35,620 nt of DNA from an uncultured beta proteobacterium. GTDB taxonomy: Bacteria > Pseudomonadota > Gammaproteobacteria > Burkholderiales > Burkholderiaceae_B. The stretch covers positions 1 through 35,620 of the forward strand of contig CAIUZV010000209.1 of the NCBI GenBank assembly GCA_903903735.1, given 5' to 3'. Position numbers and translations under genes: made by a program. Positions 33,321 through 35,620 of this stretch are shown here, one piece after another. The notes beneath the pieces were generated by a model. That model saw only the letters and a program-made list of their open reading frames with translations, ran no database searches and had not been told where the DNA came from. Position 1 is the stretch's first letter. Each line of letters opens with the position of its first letter.

Positions 33321-33812
33321 ATGCGGCAATTGTTGATAATCTGGCACAGTATGACGGGCGGGTCCGAGGCGTTGGCCCGCGCTGCCTATGACGGTGCCTG
33401 CCGTGCGCAGGGTGTCGATGTCCAAATGGTCAACGCAGCAGATGCATGCGCTGCGCAGGTTATGTCGGCGGATGGATATCTGTTCGCGTTCCCCGAAAAT
33501 CTCGCGGCGATCAGCGGCGGCATGAAAAGTTTTTTTGACCGTTGTTATTATCCATGCCTTGGCGCGCTGAACGGGCGGCCTTATGCGATGATCATATGTG
33601 CCGGATCGGACGGACGCAATGCTGTGGCGCAGGCGGAGCGCATAGCGACGGGATGGCGCTTGCGGCAAATTGCGGAGAGCAGGATCGTCTGCACCCATGC
33701 ACAGACGTCGGAAGCGATTTTGGCACCGAAGACCATCAATGAGGCCGATCAACAGGCGGCAGCGGATCTCGGCGAACAAATCGCGACAGGACTGCTGATG
33801 GGTATTTACTGA
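33321..33812 (+). CDS. Flavodoxin-fold / NADPH-dependent oxidoreductase-like protein
   Basis: A 163-residue protein: LLIIWHSMTGGSEALARAAY (residues 4-23) as the phosphate loop for FMN, DGYLFAFPENLAAISGGMKS (about 51-70) and FFDRCYYPCL, then PYAMIICAGSDGRNAVAQAE. This is the flavodoxin / NADPH-dependent FMN reductase fold; a role as electron carrier or quinone reductase is open. Divergent from recJ; convergent with glpX, from which it is separated by 40 bases. Confidence 0.8.
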   Translation: MRQLLIIWHSMTGGSEALARAAYDGACRAQGVDVQMVNAADACAAQVMSADGYLFAFPENLAAISGGMKSFFDRCYYPCLGALNGRPYAMIICAGSDGRNAVAQAERIATGWRLRQIAESRIVCTHAQTSEAILAPKTINEADQQAAADLGEQIATGLLMGIY

Positions 33813-33831
33813 TCAGCTTTTACGAATTTGG

Positions 33832-33847
33832 CTGACCAATGGGTCAG
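33832..33847. terminator. Possible bidirectional hairpin between convergent genes
   Basis: CTGACC (33832-33837) pairs with GGTCAG (33842-33847) over a four-base loop, in the 40-base gap between the flavodoxin-like and glpX stops. No T-run follows on either strand, so termination here is only possible. Confidence 0.3.
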
Positions 33848-33852
33848 GTGGT

Positions 33853-34836
33853 TCAGCCGAAATGCCCAGCCTTGCGATGCTCGCTCTTGACCCAGCGTAC
33901 GGTGCCTGATGATGCGCGCATCACGACGGTTTCTGTGGTGACCCGGCCATCGCGTAAAGTTTTGACGCCAGCGAGCAACGAACCGTCGGTGACACCCGTT
34001 GCTGCAAAGATGCAGTCGCCTTTTGCCAGCTCTTCCAGATCGTAAATTTTGTCTAGATCTTCGATGCCCCATTTGCGCGCGCGCGACCGTTCATCGTCGT
34101 TGCGGAACAGCAGGCGGCCTTTGAACTGGCCGCCGACACAGCGCAGGGCCGCTGCCGCAAGTACGCCCTCTGGCGCGCCGCCACTGCCCATATAGATGTC
34201 GACGGTGGTATCGGGATTGGTTGTTGCGATGACACCGGCAACGTCGCCATCGGGGATCAGCATCACGCCACAACCAAGCTCCCGCAGCTCGGCGATCAGC
34301 TTTTCGTGGCGCGGGCGGTCGAGTACGCAAACGATGAGGTCGCCTGGAGCCACACCCTTTTCCTTGGCAACTGCATGCACATTTTCAGCAACCGTTCTGT
34401 CGAGGTTGACGATGTTGGGCGAATAGCCCGGGCCAACCGCAATCTTGTCCATATAGACATCAGGCGCGTTCAACAGATTGCCCTCTTCGGCGACTGCCAG
34501 CACGGCAAGCGCATTGGGTCCGGCCTTCGCCGTGATAGTAGTGCCCTCCAGCGGATCGAGCGCAATGTCGATGCGTGGGCCAGTGCCGATGGCGGAGCCA
34601 ACTTTTTCGCCAATGAACAGCATGGGCGCTTCGTCGCGTTCGCCTTCGCCGATGACAACCGTGCCATCCATATATAATTCGTTGAGCGCCGCGCGCATGG
34701 CTTCGACCGCGGCTGCATCTGCTGCTTTTTCATCGCCACGTCCGATGAGTTTGGCTGCGGCAATCGCCGCGGCTTCAGTCACGCGGACCATTTCCAAGAC
34801 AAGCACGCGGTCGAGGATTTGGCTTGCTGCAGTCAT
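33853..34836 (-). CDS. glpX: Class II fructose-1,6-bisphosphatase
   Basis: Hydrolyses fructose-1,6-bisphosphate (and often sedoheptulose-1,7-bisphosphate) in gluconeogenesis. A 327-residue GlpX protein: MDGTVVIGEGERDEAPMLFI (metal-binding acidic residues, about 56-75), RIDIALDPLEGTTITAKAGP (about 88-107) with the DPLEGTT signature, and SGGAPEGVLAAAALRCVGGQ (about 218). Length and order are as in the family. Start ATG 34836. It precedes a gap of about 220 bases and then the homoserine dehydrogenase gene on the same strand. Confidence 0.96.
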   Translation of the reverse strand: MTAASQILDRVLVLEMVRVTEAAAIAAAKLIGRGDEKAADAAAVEAMRAALNELYMDGTVVIGEGERDEAPMLFIGEKVGSAIGTGPRIDIALDPLEGTTITAKAGPNALAVLAVAEEGNLLNAPDVYMDKIAVGPGYSPNIVNLDRTVAENVHAVAKEKGVAPGDLIVCVLDRPRHEKLIAELRELGCGVMLIPDGDVAGVIATTNPDTTVDIYMGSGGAPEGVLAAAALRCVGGQFKGRLLFRNDDERSRARKWGIEDLDKIYDLEELAKGDCIFAATGVTDGSLLAGVKTLRDGRVTTETVVMRASSGTVRWVKSEHRKAGHFG

Positions 34837-34934
34837 CGTATTTTCCTAGCTATTTGAACGTCAGGGCGCGAAGTTTGCATCCCAAATGGAACGGCATTTT
34901 CTGGGTTGGGTTTCGATAGGGAAGGCCGCGCCAA

Positions 34935-35054
34935 ATGTCGAGATTAGTTGTTGCCGTTTTTGCTGCGCACTTCGTGATGACGCCCGCTGCGGCGCAACCC
35001 TCCACGACTGGAGATGGCGTTGCGGCAAGCATTGAACGCGCGCCGCCCCAATAA
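34935..35054 (+). CDS. Possible 39-residue exported peptide
   Basis: A short frame, ATG 34935 to stop at 35052-35054, on the strand opposite to its neighbours, filling the gap between hom and glpX. The predicted peptide begins MSRLVVAVFAAHFVMTPAAA, a textbook signal peptide with an Ala-x-Ala site, then QPSTTGDGVAASIERAPPQ. The mature part is only about 19 residues. It could be a small secreted peptide, a leftover, or chance; there is no clear ribosome-binding site. Confidence 0.3.
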   Translation: MSRLVVAVFAAHFVMTPAAAQPSTTGDGVAASIERAPPQ

Positions 35055-35056
35055 GC

Positions 35057-35620
35057 TTATGCGCCCAAAATGTGCATGACCATTGGCTCGCCAAGCAAGC
35101 TATCGGAATGCTTAAGTGCCTGAAGCGTATCATTGACTGCTTGCTCTGGGCCAGCATGGGTGACCATCGCCACCAAGGCTGTTCCGTCGTCACCAGCTTC
35201 GGTTTGGATCAGACTTTCAATCGAAAGCCCGGCATCGCGCATCGCGGCTGTAATTTCCGCAAGCACGCCGACGCGGTCCGCGACCACCATACGCAAATAG
35301 GATTTGCTGACCCGGTGTGCCGATGCTGCCCGTGGCAGCTTTTCAAGCTCGGCAGACGGCATCGAAAATGCGGGGCCAGTTTCCTTGCGCGCAATGTCGA
35401 CAAGGTCGGCCACAACGGCCGATGCCGTTGGCTTGTCCCCAGCGCCCGCGCCTTGGAATAAAAGCCGTCCGGAGAAGTTGCCTTCAGCTACTACCGCATT
35501 GGTGGCGCCGATGACATGCGCCAGCGGATGGCTGAGCGGGACAAGGCATGGCTCAACGCGCTGGAAAATATTTGCCGCGCCATTGTCGCCGTCGATTTCG
35601 GCAAGCCCGATCAGGCGGAT
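35057..35620 (-). CDS. hom: Homoserine dehydrogenase, C-terminal part
   Basis: Reduces aspartate semialdehyde to homoserine for methionine, threonine and isoleucine synthesis. Only the last 187 codons are in the window; the N-terminal NAD domain and catalytic residues lie beyond base 35620. Visible text is VEPCLVPLSHPLAHVIGATN, then GRLLFQGAGAGDKPTASAVV and ADLVDIA, the conserved end of the catalytic domain. A C-terminal ACT domain follows (SYLRMVVADRVGVLAEITAA to the end), the usual site of threonine feedback. It ends LLGEPMVMHILGA. Confidence 0.93.
   Translation of the reverse strand: MRLIGLAEIDGDNGAANIFQRVEPCLVPLSHPLAHVIGATNAVVAEGNFSGRLLFQGAGAGDKPTASAVVADLVDIARKETGPAFSMPSAELEKLPRAASAHRVSKSYLRMVVADRVGVLAEITAAMRDAGLSIESLIQTEAGDDGTALVAMVTHAGPEQAVNDTLQALKHSDSLLGEPMVMHILGA

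Noticed and set aside
34850-35032. Minus-strand 60-codon frame in the hom-glpX gap
   Set aside because: No start signal, no signal peptide, no family likeness; the plus-strand frame at 34935 is a better though weak candidate.

Overview
The window looks like chromosomal DNA of an alphaproteobacterium, most likely of the order Sphingomonadales. This is an inference from three things: the high-GC core genes at both ends, the gene set recJ / glpX / homoserine dehydrogenase on the right, and an exopolysaccharide (EPS) locus opening with an O-antigen-ligase-like gene, a NusG-like regulator, a WecA-like transferase and Wza/Wzc-like export proteins. The genus cannot be fixed from the sequence alone.

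Left flank (1-3.7 kb): a cytochrome P450 cut by the window edge (minus strand), a metallophosphoesterase (plus), and a two-gene minus-strand unit of a small Cys-containing protein and a secreted PDZ-M48 metalloprotease. A small exported protein with its own terminator (3.46-3.75 kb) marks the border of the EPS locus.

EPS locus, conserved part (3.8-12.3 kb, GC-rich): a Wzy/WaaL-like membrane protein, a secreted TPR-like protein, a divergent winged-helix regulator and NusG-like antiterminator, a WecA-like phosphoglycosyl transferase that would start the lipid-linked repeat unit, a Wza-like export lipoprotein and a full-length Wzc-like tyrosine autokinase with a repetitive Tyr-Gly tail.

EPS locus, variable part (12.4-25 kb): a PglK-like ABC flippase, a GT25 transferase, a small membrane-protein remnant, an alpha-1,2-fucosyltransferase-like GT11 enzyme, GT2 and GT4 transferases, a second Wzy-like polymerase, and two more GT2 enzymes. 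Base composition falls sharply to AT-rich from about 14.2 to 20.6 kb, as expected for a transferred serotype cassette. It returns to GC-rich for gmd, fcl and manC, which make GDP-L-fucose from mannose-phosphate. Together the genes predict an L-fucose-containing capsule or EPS built on undecaprenyl phosphate, flipped, polymerised and exported by Wza/Wzc.

Scrap and island region (25-31.4 kb): remnants of three different insertion-sequence families (IS481-, IS5- and IS3-like) surround two AT-rich or orphan methyltransferase-like genes. A small integrative module follows: a tyrosine recombinase, an XRE-type regulator and a conserved but uncharacterised gene pair. Next is a RelE/XRE toxin-antitoxin operon flanked by imperfect direct repeats, and then tRNA-Glu. 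A 17-bp motif found beside these repeats recurs in two intergenic gaps of the EPS locus.

Right flank (31.5 kb to the end): core genes recJ, a flavodoxin-like protein, glpX and the 3' part of a homoserine dehydrogenase gene.

No CRISPR array, rRNA gene or obvious replication origin was seen.
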